A stretch of 64,000 nt of DNA from Flavobacteriaceae bacterium UBA3339 (GCA_002360925.1 DERN01000003.1:133175-197174), one strand, 5' to 3'. Counted from the stretch's first letter, positions 1-8,671 are shown. Notes: generated by a model not told the origin, from the sequence alone. Made by a program: numbers and translations.

Positions 1-1
1 C

Positions 2-1477
2 AAAATAATTGGATTAGTATTTGGCTCGATTTTCTTTTTAATGTTTTACGCGGTTGCTATTACAAACCGAATAATCCAAAAAGAAAAGCTGGCAAAACCT
101 GACATTATTCTGTTACTTTTAAACTCTTTTATTTATTTTGGATTTGGCTACGGAATTATTCAAGCTGGCGAAACCGAAGCTTATTTGGGTTTATTTACCT
201 TATTTAATGCCGTTGTTCATTTTGTTGTTGGATACCTTATTAAACGTAAAAAAATTGCCGACAAAAACTTATTTTATTTGGTTTTAGGACTGGTTTTTAC
301 CTTTATTACGATTGCAATTCCAATTCAATTAGACGGAAATTGGGTAACCTTGCTTTGGATTGCTTTAGGAGTTCTTTTATTTTGGATTGGACGAACCAAA
401 CAAGTTGTTGCTTACGAGAAGATTTCGTACACCATTCTAATTTTGTCATTTTTTAGTTTAATTCACGATTGGTTAAATTATCCTTCTCATAACGATAAAG
501 CGTTTTTCAACATTACATTTCTAACTTCGATTTTAGTTGCTTTAGGTTATGGATTTATTACATTTTTAGGAATGAAGAAAGCTTATTTTTCGACCGAAAA
601 TCAAAATCGTTTATCTAATATCATGAAAGTTTTCATTCCAATTTTATTAGGAATTACAAGCTATTTTACATTTAGTAATGAAATTAATCTATACTTCAAC
701 AATTGGTTCGAAAACACTACAATTAAATTAGAAAACGGAAATGAATATTCAGATTATTACGCTTATTACAATTACAATATTCTTACTTTAAAAAGTGTGT
801 TTCTAATTGGTTATTCTGTTCTTTTTTTCGGAATTATATCTTTTGTAAACATCTTTAAAATCCGAAATAAAGTATTAGGTATTACCGTTATTCTTCTTAC
901 GTTAATTTCATTAACTGCATCGCAAACCTCAGGTTTATATTTATTAGGCGAATTACGAGAAGCCTATATTGATCGAGCTTCGGACACGTATTTCGAAATT
1001 GGTTTCGGGTACGTTTTAGTTCGCTATCTCTTATTTGCTTGCGTAGCTTTTGGAGTTTTTTCGTTATTTAAATACAAAAAACAAGAATTCATGAATCCGC
1101 TAAACAAACAACTACAATTTTTAGCCGAATTTGTATTCTATGTTTTGGTTTTATGTTTCTTAAGCAACGAATTAATTACATGGTTAGATTTAGCCGGAAA
1201 CAAAGGCGTTTTTAAATTAGGCTTAAGCATTCTTTGGGGCGCTTACTCGTTATTCCTGATCTATTTAGGTATTTTTAAACGTCGAAAATATTTAAGAATT
1301 GGTGCTATTTCGTTATTCGCCATTACCTTATTAAAACTATTTTTCTACGATATTGCACAATTAAACACCATTTCTAAAACCATTGTTTTTATAAGTTTAG
1401 GCGTTTTATTGCTTATTATTTCGTTTTTATATAACAAGTTTAAAGACAAAATCTCTGAGGATGAAAAAGTGGATTAA
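2..1477 (+). CDS. DUF2339 family membrane protein, 5'-truncated by the window edge
   Basis: The frame is open to the left edge, so the N-terminus lies outside the window; the first internal ATG is at 41. The visible 492 codons contain many hydrophobic segments spread over the whole length, as in DUF2339 predicted integral membrane proteins. The last 17 bases overlap the next gene, which encodes a DUF3999-like protein. DUF2339 and DUF3999 genes are often neighbours, which supports both calls. The biochemical role of the family is unknown; cell-envelope function is inferred only from topology. Confidence 0.8.
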   Translation, partial: KIIGLVFGSIFFLMFYAVAITNRIIQKEKLAKPDIILLLLNSFIYFGFGYGIIQAGETEAYLGLFTLFNAVVHFVVGYLIKRKKIADKNLFYLVLGLVFTFITIAIPIQLDGNWVTLLWIALGVLLFWIGRTKQVVAYEKISYTILILSFFSLIHDWLNYPSHNDKAFFNITFLTSILVALGYGFITFLGMKKAYFSTENQNRLSNIMKVFIPILLGITSYFTFSNEINLYFNNWFENTTIKLENGNEYSDYYAYYNYNILTLKSVFLIGYSVLFFGIISFVNIFKIRNKVLGITVILLTLISLTASQTSGLYLLGELREAYIDRASDTYFEIGFGYVLVRYLLFACVAFGVFSLFKYKKQEFMNPLNKQLQFLAEFVFYVLVLCFLSNELITWLDLAGNKGVFKLGLSILWGAYSLFLIYLGIFKRRKYLRIGAISLFAITLLKLFFYDIAQLNTISKTIVFISLGVLLLIISFLYNKFKDKISEDEKVD

Positions 1478-2741
1478 AAAGATTATTTTAGGTTGTTTGA
1501 TTGGTTTTTCGATAAACGGATTTTCTCAAAATGAATATTCGTATAAACGAAAAATCGAGTTTCAGAACACTCCTTTAAAATGGAAATCGGTTACGATTCC
1601 AAATGAATTGTACGATAAAACAAAATCGGATTTATCTGATATTCGAATTTTTAATTTTGTAGGAAAAGACACAATCGAAGTTCCTTTTGTAATTTCGATT
1701 AACGATTTTAATCCGAATGATCCTATAAAACCGAAAATCATCAACCAAACCAAAACCGATTCAGGATTTTATTTCACATTAGAAAACACGAATCAGGTTT
1801 CGAATATTTCGGAAATTAAACTTCAATTTGCAAACGAGAATTTCGATTGGAAAGTCGATTTGCAAGGAAGCAACAATCAAAATAAATGGTTTACGATTTT
1901 AGAAGATTATCGCATTTTAGCAATTAAAAATCCGCAAACCGATTATCGATTCGAAAACCTTTCGTTTCAAAATACCAAATATAAATACTACCGAATATTT
2001 GTTAAAACGCAAGACGAACCTGTTCTAAAAAGTGCTTTTTTAAATTTTTTATTTACGATCCCCGATTTTAAAACGCATAAAATAACCGATTTTTCTGTCG
2101 AAAGTGATAAGAAAGATAAAATCACGATAGTTGAATTTTCAACTAAAACAAAACTTCCGGTTGAATTAATTAATATTAAAGTAGATGAAAAAGGGAACTT
2201 TTACAGAAGATTCAATATAGAATATTTAGTTGACAGTATCCAAACCGAAAAAGGTTGGAAAAAAAACTATCAACATTTACTTTCGGGACAACTAAATTCT
2301 CACGGAGCATCATTTGACATTATAGACCAACCTCCTTCTCCAAAAATGAGTAATCAAATTGTAGCTCAAAGCTATAGAATCACCATCGAAAATCAGGATA
2401 ATGCTCCGCTGAATATTCAATCTATCGAATTACAATCTTTGATTCATTCTATTTATTTCGAAGCTACACAAACTTCTGATTATTTTGTTTTTTATGGGAA
2501 TAAAGATTCAAAAGCCCCTAAATACGATTTAGAAAATTTTTATGATAAAATTACAAACGAGCCAAAATCAGAAGCAACACTTTCTAACGAAATTTTGATT
2601 CCTAAAAAAGGAGAGATTAAGTCAAAACCATTATTCGAAAGTAACTATTGGCTTTGGGGAATTATGATTTTGATTATTGTTATTTTAGGATATTTCAGCT
2701 TTAAAATGCTTTCTAAAAACAACAATCCCTCTTCTGAATAA
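1461..2741 (+). CDS. DUF3999 family exported, C-terminally anchored protein
   Basis: The 426-residue protein starts with a signal peptide (charged MKKWIKK, hydrophobic core, cleavage probably near FSQN) and ends with one transmembrane segment (about residues 396-414) followed by a lysine-rich tail. The central part looks like beta-rich periplasmic domains. It overlaps the upstream DUF2339 gene by 17 bp, so the two are probably translationally coupled. The family match rests on the pairing with DUF2339 and the signal/ectodomain/C-terminal TM plan. Function is unknown. Confidence 0.75.
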   Translation: MKKWIKKIILGCLIGFSINGFSQNEYSYKRKIEFQNTPLKWKSVTIPNELYDKTKSDLSDIRIFNFVGKDTIEVPFVISINDFNPNDPIKPKIINQTKTDSGFYFTLENTNQVSNISEIKLQFANENFDWKVDLQGSNNQNKWFTILEDYRILAIKNPQTDYRFENLSFQNTKYKYYRIFVKTQDEPVLKSAFLNFLFTIPDFKTHKITDFSVESDKKDKITIVEFSTKTKLPVELINIKVDEKGNFYRRFNIEYLVDSIQTEKGWKKNYQHLLSGQLNSHGASFDIIDQPPSPKMSNQIVAQSYRITIENQDNAPLNIQSIELQSLIHSIYFEATQTSDYFVFYGNKDSKAPKYDLENFYDKITNEPKSEATLSNEILIPKKGEIKSKPLFESNYWLWGIMILIIVILGYFSFKMLSKNNNPSSE

Positions 2742-2754
2742 AAGAGGGATTGTT
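2721..2754 (+). terminator. Intrinsic terminator-like hairpin after the DUF2339/DUF3999 pair
   Basis: Perfect 13-bp arms AACAATCCCTCTT and AAGAGGGATTGTT with an 8-base loop overlap the DUF3999 stop codon and are followed by a T-rich stretch. It probably ends the operon and lies just before the end of the convergent small gene. Confidence 0.75.
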
Positions 2755-2772
2755 ATTATTTTTCTATCTTAA

Positions 2773-3033
2773 TTATTGTGCTGCTTGAACAGTATCAGTT
2801 TCAACTGTTTTATCTGCCTGCGCAGTAGTATCAACAGTTTCAGTTTCTACAACGGGTTGTTCAGAATTTGCACCTTCTGTCGCAACTGCTTCTGTAGTAG
2901 CATTTGGTTTAGGCTCGTAAACCGAGTTTTTACAACTTCTGTATAGGAAGAAAATCAATACAATTCCTAAAAAAAGTGGAATCAAACTAAATTTAAATGA
3001 ATTTCCACTGGTGTCTTTACCGTTATGACTCAT
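2773..3033 (-). CDS. Small single-pass membrane protein, uncharacterised
   Basis: This 86-residue protein has a short polar N-terminus, one transmembrane helix (about residues 14-31), and a Thr/Glu/Val-rich low-complexity tail of about 50 residues (repeats like VETETVDTT). No known domain is recognised. The tail composition suggests an unstructured periplasmic or cytoplasmic extension. It stands alone, convergent with the DUF3999 gene. Reality of the gene is supported by its ATG start, its TM pattern and the lack of any competing frame. Confidence 0.6.
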   Translation of the reverse strand: MSHNGKDTSGNSFKFSLIPLFLGIVLIFFLYRSCKNSVYEPKPNATTEAVATEGANSEQPVVETETVDTTAQADKTVETDTVQAAQ

Positions 3034-3114
3034 GATTATTTCTTTTATTTATCTAATAAATTGCAACAAATATACTATCTTTTTTTTATCTTAAAAAGTT
3101 AGCCAATGCTATTT

Positions 3115-4344
3115 TTATTTATCGAGCTTATTATTTTTAGCTTCGATCCACAAACTCATGTACTTTGTAGCTTGTAATTGATTTTGCCATATTATTTTTT
3201 GAACAAAAAGATCGGCTCTATGATTTATTAAATCTTTTATTAGTTCTTGAATTCGATTCGATAAAACGCCGTTCCATTCTACTTTAGAAAACTGTTCGTT
3301 TATAATTCGCTTTCCATTTTTTTGCAATTCATTCCATAAGATTTCGTTCGAATATAAATTCACAATTTCATTTACAAAATCTTCTTCATTTTCTGCAATT
3401 AAACCGCCCCAAGTTTCCGTAACCATTCCCTCTGCTCCTATTTTGGTGGTAACATTAGGTAAACCGTTTTTAAAACCATCGATAAATTTTCCTTTTAATC
3501 CAGCTCCAAACGGAATTGGCGCTGCTAAAATGCGATAGTTTTTCATGATTTCGTTTACATTTTCAGCTTTTCCTTTAATAATAAATCCTTCTTTTTCATT
3601 GTTTAATTGCAACACTTTTTGTGGCGGATAAGCTCCGTAAATATGCAATTCGATATTTGGAATTCGCTTTTTGATTCTATTCCAGACTTTTTTTAATTGA
3701 AGAACGGTTTGATAATTTGGTTCGTGAATAAAATTTCCGATGAACATTAAATCTTTTCGTTCCTTAAAAGAAGGAAACGCTTTAAATTGATCTTCCGTAA
3801 TTTCGTCTTCTAAAAAAGGGAGATAAAGTAATTGCTTTTCGGGAATTTGAAACTGATCTTTCAACAAATCGTATTCAACTTTTGAAATCACAATCGATAA
3901 ATCGGAACGATAAATCGAAGACAATTCTCTGTAACAATCGGTCGTATCTAAATCTAGCGAAGCATTATTTTTAAAAGCCGAAGTACGCGCTCTTCTTAAA
4001 AAATGTAAATCTTCGGTATCTAAAATCGTTAAAATATCTGGAAATTGCTTTTTTACGCGCCAACCAAATTGTTCTTCAATCATAAATCGATCGTATAAAA
4101 CAATTTCGGGTTTCAATTCAGCAATAAAATCATCGAACGAAACATCGTTTAAAACAATAGTATGTTCTGTAACATCAAGCGTTTCCAAAGGAAAAGAACT
4201 TTCGGATTTTGTGGCAGCACAAGCAAAATGAATATCAGACGAAATCTGTTTCAATTGTTCAATTAATTGCAACATGCGCCAACCTGCAGCCGAAGAAGTG
4301 GGTTCGGGAAAAACCAGACCAATAATTACGATACGTGGATTCAT
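3115..4344 (-). CDS. Glycosyltransferase, GT-B fold (family 4-like)
   Basis: The C-terminal half has the GT-B donor-binding pattern: a KDLMFIGNF beta strand, an LHIYGAYPP strand, and a loop with PIPFGAGLKGKFIDGF and glycine-rich TTKIGAEGM. The frame is open upstream to 4407, but the ATG at 4344 places MNPRIVIIGLVFP at the N-terminus, a normal first Rossmann strand, so I prefer it; the 21 extra residues look non-native. It is divergent from miaE with a 76-bp gap. Acceptor and donor sugars cannot be told from the sequence. A role in envelope or extracellular glycan synthesis is inference. Confidence 0.8.
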   Translation of the reverse strand: MNPRIVIIGLVFPEPTSSAAGWRMLQLIEQLKQISSDIHFACAATKSESSFPLETLDVTEHTIVLNDVSFDDFIAELKPEIVLYDRFMIEEQFGWRVKKQFPDILTILDTEDLHFLRRARTSAFKNNASLDLDTTDCYRELSSIYRSDLSIVISKVEYDLLKDQFQIPEKQLLYLPFLEDEITEDQFKAFPSFKERKDLMFIGNFIHEPNYQTVLQLKKVWNRIKKRIPNIELHIYGAYPPQKVLQLNNEKEGFIIKGKAENVNEIMKNYRILAAPIPFGAGLKGKFIDGFKNGLPNVTTKIGAEGMVTETWGGLIAENEEDFVNEIVNLYSNEILWNELQKNGKRIINEQFSKVEWNGVLSNRIQELIKDLINHRADLFVQKIIWQNQLQATKYMSLWIEAKNNKLDK

Positions 4345-4396
4345 GTTACAAAGGTCGAGGTATTTTTTGAAAGATGCCAACTCGCGAATAATTTTG

Positions 4397-4404
4397 TAGC
4401 TTTG
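4397..4404 (+). promoter_or_regulatory. Candidate -7 box of miaE
   Basis: TAGCTTTG matches the Bacteroidota -7 consensus TAnnTTTG, with its last base 17 bases before the miaE ATG. A TTG at 4367-4369 could be the -33 element, but the 27-base spacer is longer than usual. Confidence 0.5.
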
Positions 4405-4420
4405 CAAAAACAGTTGACTT

Positions 4421-5002
4421 ATGTTGGGACTTAAATTATTAACCGATCCGCGATGGGCAAATATTGCCGAAGGAAATTTAGAGGAAATATTGACCGATCA
4501 TGCTTGGTGCGAACAAAAAGCCGCAACAAACGCGATTACGATTATTACGTATAATTCGGAACACGAAGATTTGGTAACGAGCATGAATGAAATTGCTATT
4601 GAAGAAATGCAACATTTCCAAATGGTACACGATATTATTAAAGAACGTGGTTACACTTTAGGTCGCGAACGCAAAGACGATTATGTGAATCAGTTATATA
4701 AATTCATGAAAAAAGACGGTTCGCGTAACGATGCTTTTATTGATCGTTTGTTGTTTGCCGCGATGATTGAAGCTAGAAGCTGCGAGCGTTTCCGTGTACT
4801 TTCGGAAAATATTAAAGACGAAGAATTAGCTAAATTTTATAGAGAATTAATGATTTCGGAAGCCGGACATTATACTACTTTTTTAAAGTTTGCAAAAAAA
4901 TATACCGAACGAACCGATGTTGATAAACGTTGGAAAGAATGGCTAGATTTTGAAGGAGAATTGATTCAGAATTACGGTAAAAAAGAAACGGTTCATGGAT
5001 AA
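4421..5002 (+). CDS. miaE: tRNA-(ms2io6A)-hydroxylase MiaE
   Basis: The 193-residue protein is a ferritin-like di-iron four-helix protein. The metal ligands are recognisable as Glu in the LEEILTDHAWCEQKAA helix, EEMQHF (about residues 65-70), MIEARSCERF (about 116-125) and SEAGHY. Length and motifs fit MiaE, which hydroxylates 2-methylthio-isopentenyladenosine at position 37 of some tRNAs. It stands as a single gene with its own -7 box and a strong terminator. Cytoplasmic. MnmE, also in this window, modifies tRNA as well but is far away and unlinked. Confidence 0.9.
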   Translation: MLGLKLLTDPRWANIAEGNLEEILTDHAWCEQKAATNAITIITYNSEHEDLVTSMNEIAIEEMQHFQMVHDIIKERGYTLGRERKDDYVNQLYKFMKKDGSRNDAFIDRLLFAAMIEARSCERFRVLSENIKDEELAKFYRELMISEAGHYTTFLKFAKKYTERTDVDKRWKEWLDFEGELIQNYGKKETVHG

Positions 5003-5026
5003 AAAACACCTCGATTGAGGTGTTTT
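5003..5026. terminator. Bidirectional terminator between miaE and the convergent lipoprotein gene
   Basis: Ten-base arms AAAACACCTC and GAGGTGTTTT flank a GATT loop and are followed by T5027-T5031. The A/T tails on both sides suit termination of both convergent transcripts. Confidence 0.85.
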
Positions 5027-5029
5027 TTT

Positions 5030-5398
5030 TTATTGATTGTAACTGACTGAATCTATTAAGTTTTGTTTAGAATCGTAATGATACCAAACATCGTATTTTG
5101 TCCAAGATTTATTAGAGGAAACGCTTTTGCCAATTTGATATATTTTTCCGTTTTGATGATATAAAACATTAACACAAAACGGATAATAGTATTTTTCTAC
5201 ACGATGCAATGTATCGTTATGATAATAGCGCCAAATTCCTTTTTCGTTTCCTAAACGATCGTATTTTCCTTGTATTCGCGAAACATCATTTCCGTCTTTG
5301 GTTATGTATTTCCATTTTCCGTACGGAATATTATTTTGTTTTCGATTGATTTTACACGAAACAAAACACAAAACCAATAAAAGAAACAGCCAACGCAT
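5030..5398 (-). CDS. Lipoprotein with MORN-like repeat pattern, uncharacterised
   Basis: The 122-residue product has a short signal with a lipobox (LCFVSC, Cys15). After it comes a pattern of GKWKYITKDG, KGIWRYYHND and VLYHQNGKI, resembling the tyrosine/glycine-rich MORN-like repeats of YwqK-type proteins. Its ATG overlaps the stop codon of the upstream M56 gene by one base, so it is probably the last gene of the BlaI-M56 operon. Function unknown. Confidence 0.65.
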   Translation of the reverse strand: MRWLFLLLVLCFVSCKINRKQNNIPYGKWKYITKDGNDVSRIQGKYDRLGNEKGIWRYYHNDTLHRVEKYYYPFCVNVLYHQNGKIYQIGKSVSSNKSWTKYDVWYHYDSKQNLIDSVSYNQ

Positions 5399-6630
5399 TA
5401 AGAATTTACTTTAATTTTAATAGGCAATGTAAAACTAGAGCGAACAATTTTTCCTTCGTGTTTTGCAGGTTTCCAATTAGGCATTTGTTTTAAAACTCGG
5501 ATTGCTTCGTTCGAAACATTTTCATTTTCTGAGCCTACAGCTTCAATATTTGAAAAACTTCCGTCTTTTTCTACAATGAATTTTAAATTCGTTGTAATAA
5601 TTGTGTCTGAAGTAATAATCGTTTTAGAATCAAAAGATCGAACAAATTTTGTATAAAATACATGAAGCCCCTCAATAGGGACCGCTCTTTGTTCAACGAA
5701 TTTTAAAGGTTTTTCTTTTGTTTTAGCTTGAACATTTTCAGGAATATCTTGATTAATTATTTCGTCTTGAGAACAAGCAACAAAAGTAATTGTTGCTATA
5801 ATTCCGAAAATAACCATTGCTTTTGCAACAATTCCTGTCCATTTGTTTGTTTTATTTTTCATCATAATAAATCTTTTTTGAGTTAGTTTAAAATTAAATG
5901 AGGATGCTAACGAACTATTTGTATTTTCTAAATAATCTAATAATTCATATTGATATGTTTTTACATTTTGGGTTTGTTTTAATGCCGCTTCATCAGCCAA
6001 ATATTCGTGATTCATTTTTATATTTTGCTCAAACAGATAAACCAACGGATGAAACCAAAACAGTATTTTCATCAATTCTATCACCAAAACATCTATAGAA
6101 TGTAACTGATTTGCGTGTGTTTTTTCGTGTAGCCAAATAGCATTGTGATCTTTAAGATTTTTGAATAAAGTTCGATTTACAAAAACGATTGTTCCAAATG
6201 TAAAAATCTGATTTTCTTGTTCTATTATACAAACGATTTTATTGTCGTAGATTACTTTTTCTGCTTTTTTATAAAGCTTCCAGAGCTTTCTTAATTCATT
6301 CAAAAATCGGAGTAAAACCAAACTGAATCCAGTCCAAAAACAGATTTCAAAGAAGGAAGTCCAATTAAAAGAATTATTTACACTTTTCGAAGTTAAATCC
6401 ACAACAATTTCATTCAATAAAACAGGTTGCGCTATCGGAATATTCTGAAATACGTTTGCTGTTTCAAATAACTTATTAAATGGAATTAACGGAATTAAAA
6501 AACTTCCGATTAATGTTAAAAGTAAATACCAACGGTTAAACCGAAACGTGTTTTTATTACTTAGCACGAAATGATAAAGCGCGCTAAAAACAAGCAATAA
6601 GAGCGTTGTCCGAAACAAATACAAAATCAT
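5398..6630 (-). CDS. M56 (BlaR1-like) membrane metallopeptidase with C-terminal TonB_C domain
   Basis: The 410-residue protein has three N-terminal membrane segments, then the zinc peptidase motif HEKTH (168-172) with a downstream HEYLAD glutamate (about 209). A fourth hydrophobic segment (about 266-285) is followed by a periplasmic domain ending in NWKPAKHEGKIVRSSF and PIKIKV, the TonB C-terminal pattern. It starts two bases after the BlaI-type gene. BlaR1 proteins sense a signal and cleave the cognate BlaI repressor. Here the sensor is a TonB_C-like domain instead of a penicillin-binding domain, a common Bacteroidota variant whose ligand is unknown. No beta-lactamase gene is nearby. Confidence 0.85.
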   Translation of the reverse strand: MILYLFRTTLLLLVFSALYHFVLSNKNTFRFNRWYLLLTLIGSFLIPLIPFNKLFETANVFQNIPIAQPVLLNEIVVDLTSKSVNNSFNWTSFFEICFWTGFSLVLLRFLNELRKLWKLYKKAEKVIYDNKIVCIIEQENQIFTFGTIVFVNRTLFKNLKDHNAIWLHEKTHANQLHSIDVLVIELMKILFWFHPLVYLFEQNIKMNHEYLADEAALKQTQNVKTYQYELLDYLENTNSSLASSFNFKLTQKRFIMMKNKTNKWTGIVAKAMVIFGIIATITFVACSQDEIINQDIPENVQAKTKEKPLKFVEQRAVPIEGLHVFYTKFVRSFDSKTIITSDTIITTNLKFIVEKDGSFSNIEAVGSENENVSNEAIRVLKQMPNWKPAKHEGKIVRSSFTLPIKIKVNS

Positions 6631-6632
6631 GC

Positions 6633-6998
6633 TTATTTTTGTTTAAGTTCGTCGTCTATGAGATCTCGGAGTTTTTGTAATTCTTCTTTTGTTAAGGAAG
6701 CATCTTTTGCGAAAAACGATGCAAATTGAGTTGTAGAATTGTCAAAAAACTGTTTTATCATATTTTTCATTTGCTTTGAAAAATAGTTTTCCTTCTTCAC
6801 AATAGCGTAATAAACACGTGTATTACCTATTTCGTCGTAACCTACAAAACCTTTTTCTATCAATTTTTTAATCGTAGTTGCTACGGTCGTTTTCGCTGGT
6901 TTGGGATCTTCGTAACTATCGATTAAATCTTTTAAGATCACTTTTTTCGATTTCCAAACAAATTGCATTAATTGCTCTTCGGCTGCTGTTAATTTCAT
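6633..6998 (-). CDS. BlaI/MecI/CopY-family transcriptional repressor
   Basis: The 121-residue protein has the winged-helix arrangement of this family: MKLTAAEEQLMQFVWK, then PAKTTVATTIKKLIEKGFV as the recognition helix region, then the wing (GNTRVYYAIV) and a C-terminal dimerisation helix. It is the first gene of an operon with the M56 sensor and a lipoprotein. Two matched dyads lie directly upstream of its ATG, which supports autoregulation. In this family the repressor is normally inactivated by proteolysis started by the M56 partner. Confidence 0.88.
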   Translation of the reverse strand: MKLTAAEEQLMQFVWKSKKVILKDLIDSYEDPKPAKTTVATTIKKLIEKGFVGYDEIGNTRVYYAIVKKENYFSKQMKNMIKQFFDNSTTQFASFFAKDASLTKEELQKLRDLIDDELKQK

Positions 6999-7036
6999 AT
7001 TCTATTTTATTAGAATTAGTTCTATAAATATAGAAC
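6999..7036 (-). promoter_or_regulatory. Twin BlaI-type operator dyads
   Basis: Two copies of TTCTA-N6-TAGAA lie at 7000-7015 and 7020-7035, 20 bp apart centre to centre. The right copy extends to the perfect 18-mer palindrome GTTCTATAAATATAGAAC. The left copy abuts the ATG of the BlaI gene. The equal half-sites, equal spacing and two-helical-turn offset are what a dimeric repressor binding cooperatively would need. Confidence 0.75.
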
Positions 7037-7050
7037 AATATTTTAAATAA

Positions 7051-7073
7051 AAAAAACAGTCGAGCTGTTTTTT
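7051..7073 (-). terminator. Terminator after the gene at 7072-7455
   Basis: Nine-base arms AAAAAACAG and CTGTTTTTT flank TCGAG. On the minus strand the stem is followed by a run of T, just after the stop codon of the upstream gene. It also insulates the BlaI operators. Confidence 0.75.
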
Positions 7074-7455
7074 ATTTTTTGCTTTCAATTCCAAGAATCT
7101 TTAGAGGTAAAGTGTAAACTGAACTTACAACAATTCCATCTTTAACAGCAGGTTTCCAATTACCATTTTCTGTTAAAAATTCATTTAGTTTATTCTTTAA
7201 AAGATTTAAATCAATTTCCGACTCATATTCATTTAAAATTTCCGAAACGCTTGCCTGACCTTTTTCAGAAATTTGAAATTTGAACTTGAAATAATAATTC
7301 TCATGAGAATTCAGCTCTAATTCATCAAACTTCAAATTATTTATAAGATCTTTATAAAAAATTTGAATACCTCTGACAGGTTCTGCTTTAGAAACATCTT
7401 GAGCTTGCATAGTTAAGCTTAAGAAAAGTACTAAAAGTGCTATTATTTTTTTCAT
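7072..7455 (-). CDS. Secreted TonB_C-like protein
   Basis: The 127-residue protein begins with a clear signal peptide (MKKIIALLVLFLSLTMQAQ). The mature part ends in GNWKPAVKDGIVVSSV and TLPLKI, matching the end of TonB_C-like domains and very similar to the C-terminus of the M56 protein at 5398-6630. There is no membrane anchor, so it is probably a free periplasmic protein. It is one of three adjacent genes of this type. Function unknown; a role as ligand or competitor of the M56 sensor is speculation. Confidence 0.65.
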   Translation of the reverse strand: MKKIIALLVLFLSLTMQAQDVSKAEPVRGIQIFYKDLINNLKFDELELNSHENYYFKFKFQISEKGQASVSEILNEYESEIDLNLLKNKLNEFLTENGNWKPAVKDGIVVSSVYTLPLKILGIESKK

Positions 7456-7488
7456 AATGTTGATTTTTAGACACTAAACATACGAATA

Positions 7489-8145
7489 TTATTCGACAAT
7501 AGTAAAAGTAAGAAACATTTTATGACGAATTGGTTTACCAAATTGATGAGCTGGTTCGAATTTTTCTATTCTTTTAAAGAATCGTTTCGTATAATTCACC
7601 AATGCTTTCGAAGCATTTTCTTCATATACAAAATCCTTAACTCGTCCATCTGTTTCAACAAAATATACTAATGTAAACGTTCCAACATTTTCTAATCTAA
7701 AATAAACATCCATTTCGTTGGCAAAACGATCTTTCAATTTATTCACTCCACCTTTTACAGGATATTTTGGTTCTAAAATCGTTTCATCATTCCAATATGG
7801 ATTCGGATATTTTATTTCAAAACGATATTCTGAATCATTTTCTGAATTAGGAACTTTAAATTTCGAAACATTTGCTAAATTTCTTTTTACAAAGCTTGTC
7901 CAATTAAATTCGTCGTTTTCAATAATTCCGTCCACTGCTTTTCCGTTGGAATCTATCGTAAGTCGAACTTGTAATAAAAGTGTATCAACCGGAATCTTTC
8001 TTAAATCACTTTCCGAAACAGGTAAATTATTTTTAAAATCTTGAATAAAATCCTTTTCAGGAATTAACGGAACAATTTTAATGGAGTTTTGAGAAAAAAC
8101 AGAAAAGGAAACTAGCCAAAACGCTAGACAATTTCTAAAAATCAT
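7489..8145 (-). CDS. Secreted protein with TonB_C-like C-terminus
   Basis: The 218-residue product has a signal peptide ending near SVFSQ. It appears to hold two related beta/alpha units: an N-terminal one with VRLTIDSNGKAVDGII, and a C-terminal one with LVYFVETDGRVKDFV followed by FEPAHQFGKPIRHKM. This is the strand-helix-strand plan of TonB C-terminal domains. The start codon overlaps the stop of the gene at 8142-8588 by four bases, so the two are coupled. Function unknown. Confidence 0.6.
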   Translation of the reverse strand: MIFRNCLAFWLVSFSVFSQNSIKIVPLIPEKDFIQDFKNNLPVSESDLRKIPVDTLLLQVRLTIDSNGKAVDGIIENDEFNWTSFVKRNLANVSKFKVPNSENDSEYRFEIKYPNPYWNDETILEPKYPVKGGVNKLKDRFANEMDVYFRLENVGTFTLVYFVETDGRVKDFVYEENASKALVNYTKRFFKRIEKFEPAHQFGKPIRHKMFLTFTIVE

Positions 8146-8588
8146 CTATAAGAATTTTGTAAATTAATCGTAATCTGAACATACGAATTTACCGGCTTGT
8201 TATTGATTCTTGCAGGAATCCATTGATGACTTCTTTTTAATGTTAACACAATATCGCGATCGCAAAAATCAGCATCCGATTTAATAATCTTCGCTTCTAG
8301 AGCTTCTCCTGTTTTCGAAACCAAAACTTCAGCAACCACTTCTCCCGTTTTACGTTTCGTCTTCATCTTACCTCTTTTACAGTTTTTTGTGGCAGCTTCA
8401 ATGTTTTTTAATAAAACATCATAACCTCCACGATAACTCGCCATAACTTCAACTTCGCGATAAATGGGTTCTCCGTTAGTTTTTAACTTTTCGGTTTTAA
8501 CTTCCTGAATTGTTTCGGAACTAGTTTGTGCATTCATTACGTTCATAAACAAGAATGCCAAAAGTAAATAAGTAGTTTTTAGTTTCAT
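8142..8588 (-). CDS. Secreted TonB_C-like protein
   Basis: The frame is open to 8636, but the ATG at 8588 begins a standard signal peptide (MKLKTTYLLLAFLFMNVMNAQ), so I place the start there (148 residues). The mature part shows a TonB_C pattern: TGEVVAEVLVSKTGEALEA, then RSHQWIPARINNKPVNSYV. It is the first gene of a two-gene coupled unit with the gene at 7489-8145. Two cysteines (NCKRGK and ADFCDRD) might form a disulfide in the periplasm. Function unknown. Confidence 0.65.
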   Translation of the reverse strand: MKLKTTYLLLAFLFMNVMNAQTSSETIQEVKTEKLKTNGEPIYREVEVMASYRGGYDVLLKNIEAATKNCKRGKMKTKRKTGEVVAEVLVSKTGEALEAKIIKSDADFCDRDIVLTLKRSHQWIPARINNKPVNSYVQITINLQNSYR

Positions 8589-8671
8589 AAGTAAATATTT
8601 AAAAACAAATATAGGCTTTATCGTAATAAAAATCAATTTAAAAAACGCTTCTAAATTGTTTTAAGATTGCT

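Noticed and set aside
5898..6098. Small plus-strand frame inside the M56 gene
   Set aside because: It is antisense to the catalytic HEKTH region, has no start signal or family features, and is a chance frame.
5398..6998. Beta-lactam resistance locus
   Set aside because: The BlaI/M56 pair lacks a penicillin-binding sensor domain, and no beta-lactamase or PBP2a gene is adjacent.
7718..8044. 108-codon plus-strand frame opposite the gene at 7489-8145
   Set aside because: Antisense to a signal-peptide protein with coherent TonB_C-like sequence; its own composition is not protein-like.
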